From: Micropterus salmoides
Lineage: Eukaryota > Chordata > Actinopteri > Centrarchiformes > Centrarchidae
Assembly (NCBI RefSeq): GCF_014851395.1
Contig: NW_024040817.1
Coordinates: forward strand, 19,928,519-19,992,518
Length of the DNA: 64,000 bases
Direction: 5' to 3'
How positions within the stretch are numbered: the stretch's first letter is position 1; every line of letters starts with the position of its first letter. The notes under the pieces were generated by a model. It was not told where the DNA came from, did not search any database, and saw only the letters and a program-made list of their open reading frames with translations. The position numbers were made by a program, and so were the translations under genes. This document shows positions 60,671 through 64,000 of this stretch, one piece after another.

Positions 60671-62162
60671 TGAAATGGAAATAGAGTGAGTTTTGCTTGC
60701 TGCCCTCCCGTTATGCTGTATTCCCTCCCTCGCTCTGCAGTCCATAAAGAAATGTATACCTTAAACCCCACGCTAACAAAAACCCAACCTTGTAAACCAC
60801 CTAATTAGCTAAATGAAACATTTGCAACTTACGCCCAGAGAAGTGAGCAGGACAGATCAGTCTGACATCTAACAGATTGCTGGGTCTTAAGAAGGATTTG
60901 CTGTGCTGCATATTTTTCCACACCAGTGCACTATGTGTCTGCAATCAGCAGTTACAGATTGAGGGAGAGAGAACTATCCTCCTTGCTACTGCGGTTTAAA
61001 CTCTCCCCTAACGGCCTAGTTGATATGGTAATGCTACAGCAACAATATCAAGTCAAGGAATTTATTCAATTCACAGTGGGGGAGATGAGGAGAGACTGAA
61101 GGCAGGGTCGGGAGTGGGATGGAGCCAAGAGCAAAGTCCTCTCTTTACAGGTGTCTTGTCACGTTGTGTTAGATTGGATATGTGTCTATTTGATAATGAA
61201 ATGTAGTGAAATAGAGTCAGTGTTGGGCTCTGAATAAGATAAAATAAAATTAGAGAGGGAGAGATACAAGTTAAATCTCACATCACAGCTATCAGTTCCA
61301 CTGCATTTCTGGGCTAATCAACAACTATTTATGTGCAGTCATTCATGCTGAAGTGCAGGTATAGACAAAGGAATAAACTGTAGTATGGTTGGATGCATAA
61401 TCAATTATAGCATATTAAATGTAGTCAAAGACAAAGAATGGACACCAAGGCCTCATAAAGTCAGACTTGCTCACCGTGGTGAAGGATTGCCAATATACAT
61501 CTGGGTCATTTACGAGATGGAGTATGTGGCAGTATAATCAATTCCTTCGTCTATTCAAGTGCCTGTACGTCCAATCACACTCACAAGGTTATAATATGTT
61601 TTGGTGCCTGATGGCCAAAGGAGGAGAGACAGGGAGCATGTGGGCAATAAGAGAGAAAACATACCGAAGAAAGGGCACTTTAAATGTTTGAGAGAAGTCC
61701 TTCTCCATTAATTATACCATCCCTCTGCCATCACTTAGCAAAAGTGAGGAACCGACAGTACCCGACTCCATCCAAGGACCCGGAGCTTTTAGAACAGGCT
61801 CAATGTACCAGCACTCCCAGAGGAGATGACAGAGGAAGTGGCTCTTTTTGAGCTTCTAAGAGCTTCTAAACAGAGGCCGGAAAAGAGAGAGAGAGTGAGG
61901 GACGAGGAAGCTAAGTATTAAAGTGGGGGAGCTGGAGATGGTAGGAGAGGGATGAAGAGATTGGCAGCCGGGAGAGATAAAGACAGACAAGCAGAAAGGA
62001 GAAAGTAAAGGGAGGGAAAGAGAATAGCAAGAGAGAGAATGGCAAGAGAGAGAGCGGCGAGCAGGGGAGAGGCAGCAGGCTTAGATAAGTATCGAAAGGG
62101 ACGAAGCTAGAGAGGCAGGGAATGTAGAGGGAGAAAGTGGAGAACAGAATGACTGGGGATGA

Positions 62163-62168
62163 TTTATT
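62163..62168 (-). terminator. candidate polyadenylation signal for the 62.4-kb exon candidate
   Basis: TTTATT on the plus strand (AATAAA on minus) lies 212-217 nt beyond the TAA. It only has meaning if the exon candidate upstream of it is real. Confidence 0.2.
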
Positions 62169-62379
62169 AAAACTGAACGAGGCGGCACTTCAGAGACAGC
62201 TGCCACTTTTCACCGAGTTTCAGACGGGGTGAGCGACAGTGACACATCAGTCAATAGGAATAAAAACTTTGGCATAAAAAGTGTTTGGCAAAAAAGTTGT
62301 TCAAACAATGTTTGATAATCTGGCGGTAGAGGTCACTGAGGTTGTAGATACCCAGAAAATACTAAGACATTAAAATTCT

Positions 62380-62694
62380 TTAAATATCCCGGTGGTATGG
62401 TGCCGTGATTTGGGGTTCATTGTTCAATTCCTCACCGTTTCTGTTCATTGTTCTCGCTGTGTTCTTGTAGTTTTTCACTCTGAGTCTGTTTACCCGTAGC
62501 AGAGCAACAATACCGACAAATAATCCCAACGCTTGCAAGGACACACTCCCAGTCACTCTGAAATGGAGTAAGCGGTTTAAGGGGGAGAATGAACAAGAGA
62601 CATTTTCACCCACTGCAGCGCCAGCACACAAAACAACTGTCACCAGCACTAAAATGTGTGCCTTCTTCAGTGGCGTAGTAAAGATTTTACCTGC
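62380..62694 (-). CDS. possible terminal exon of a small membrane protein (unidentified)
   Basis: Acceptor CCCTTGTAG ends at 62695, and the frame is open from there for 104 codons to a TAA at 62382-62380. It has no ATG near its 5' end, so it would need an upstream exon. The translation shows a basic stretch, a hydrophobic signal-like segment (ILVLVTVVLCAGAAVG), a short loop with two Cys and a possible N-glycosylation site (ENVSC), a second hydrophobic segment (SLQALGLFVGIVALL), and a polar basic tail. AATAAA on the minus strand at 62168-62163 lies about 210 nt past the stop, as expected for a last exon. I do not recognise a family. It could be a chance frame or an old repeat-derived ORF. Confidence 0.28.
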   Translation of the reverse strand, partial: AGKIFTTPLKKAHILVLVTVVLCAGAAVGENVSCSFSPLNRLLHFRVTGSVSLQALGLFVGIVALLRVNRLRVKNYKNTARTMNRNGEELNNEPQITAPYHRDI

Positions 62695-64000
62695 CTACAA
62701 GGGACAGACAAAATAAAAACATAATGGAAACAAATCCTGTAACTTTATAAGCACTCAGTACACTTTTATGTGACCTTTTAAAGCAATATGAGATGACTTA
62801 TGAGAGCTCGCAAGACAGCAAATCATCACCAGGTTTCAAACACAAACTGCATTGGCAGTTGGGCATGTGTGAACTGGTAAATGCAACCTTATCTGCCTTC
62901 ATCCACTAGTGTAATGGGGATATAGTTTCTTCAAAGTCCCTTCTCATTAAATATTTACACAATTTAATCTGCCTCGTGCACATATTGTGTCTGCAGTGCA
63001 CCTGTGGTTGTATGTGCATGAGTGTGTGTGGGTCTTTGCACTAGGGGATGCCCTTGGGTGGTTCATTGAGTTGATGGAGAGATTCGGATCACAGATTTTC
63101 TGTAAACCCACTGAGCCGTGTCGCAGGAACAGGCAGTCAGACATTTTGTGATGCCCCTGGAAGCACTTGTAATCTGCTGGAGTGCAACTTTGATAACCCA
63201 AACGTCAACATATGCTAGGCCTCACTGGGCTGACGGCCTGTAGTTTGGGGGAATTTGCTTGTAATTTTAATGAAATCCCATATTTCATCATTGCTTTGAG
63301 ACCTGAGGTGAAATTGATTCTATGCTCCCTTTAGTTATTGGGGCTAGATTAAATAGTCTCTTTGCAGAGAAAATAAATAGACTTCATTTCCCAAGCAGAA
63401 GCAATTTATGCTAAGTAAACACACTTTAGGATGTCATGTTCACAGACAGATGGAAAGTTATCGTTCACAGACAGGCAGGGAGAGTCATGGAGGTAGAAGA
63501 AAGGGTAGAGATCAAAACAATGAAAGTGTGTGTCTTAAGAGAGAAACAGGCAAAAGTAATTAAAAAAAATGGAGAAACAGAACAGGTGCAGATGAGGTAT
63601 AAAGTAAAGCAGAAGAGAAAAAAATCTGACTGCTAAAAAGAGTCGGTACTTGCCGGAGATGAAGTGTAAAAAACAAGACCGAAGGTTCCTGAGGCAGCAA
63701 ATGTGAGTGAGGCAGAGGGAGGCAGGCAGGACAGAGGAGGAGAAACAGAGGACAGAGGGAGTGATACGAGCTTCAAAGGATGAGAAATGAATCTCCAGTT
63801 GACAGCAGATAGGGGTCAGTTATGAGTGTCCCCCTCTCTATCCTCAGTGGGAGTATAGTCCAGTGCTGAGTTATCAGCTGCCAGTCCCCTGCCCAGGTCC
63901 TACAGACACAAGGTGACCTTCTGTGAATCAGCCACTCGGTGGCAGGGAGCTGCAGACTGCTGACAGTGACAGGTGTTCACTTTCAGCTCCCAGCTCCCAC

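Larger units (their letters stand above)
60671..64000. other. right stretch, second part
   Basis: Apart from the exon candidate at 62.4 kb, the stretch is marked by plus-strand purine bias at 61,880-62,130 (GAGAGA-rich, few pyrimidines) and 63,690-63,770. A unique-looking block lies at 63,240-63,420. No known protein family is visible. Confidence 0.5.

Noticed and set aside
1..64000. CRISPR arrays, tRNA or rRNA genes, prokaryotic operons
   Set aside because: None seen. The spliced genes and repeats are vertebrate in type. I cannot exclude a degenerate tRNA-derived SINE missed by eye.

Overview
The window looks like teleost fish chromosomal DNA, possibly percomorph. It is AT-rich and gene-poor, with small exons separated by GT-AG introns, long CA/TG, GA and TA microsatellites, fish-type hAT and MITE-like DNA transposons, and LINE fragments. 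Nothing in it looks prokaryotic or organellar. Two protein-coding genes can be rebuilt exon by exon, both on the minus strand.

(1) 21,515-28,274: rp9 (retinitis pigmentosa 9 / PAP-1). It has six exons and encodes 222 aa. All splice phases agree and the CCHC zinc knuckle is intact. A compact promoter with NRF1-, CCAAT-, ETS- and CTCF-like sites lies at about 28,435-28,500.

(2) 30,372-49,184: the orthologue of human C18orf21 (as I recall, the RNase MRP subunit RMP24). It has five exons and encodes 229 aa. It includes a 23-nt microexon and an 11.35-kb third intron. Its promoter region (about 49,185-49,440) carries a perfect CRE next to a ZNF143/THAP11-like motif. The stop codon of gene 2 lies 2.1 kb upstream of the rp9 start, so the two genes form a head-to-tail pair. 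Both act in nuclear RNA biology (pre-mRNA splicing, and RNase MRP), but nothing in the sequence shows that they are co-regulated.

Layout of the rest: 1-17,040 has no recognisable gene, only microsatellites, one MITE and possible conserved noncoding blocks. A CpG-dense, promoter-like block lies at 17,041-17,560, and a short retroposon with an exact 13-bp target duplication follows at 17,927-18,048. On the right, 50,000-51,164 resembles the 5' leader (two exons, several uORFs) of an unidentified plus-strand gene, divergent from c18orf21, whose body must lie further right. From 51.2 to 64 kb there is a hAT element nested inside another hAT-like element, further interspersed repeats, polypurine tracts, and one possible terminal exon of a small membrane protein on the minus strand (62,380-62,694). 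Most other long open frames are low-complexity microsatellite translations or repeats.

All gene identifications rest on reading the translated exons against family sequences remembered from training. No database search was run.
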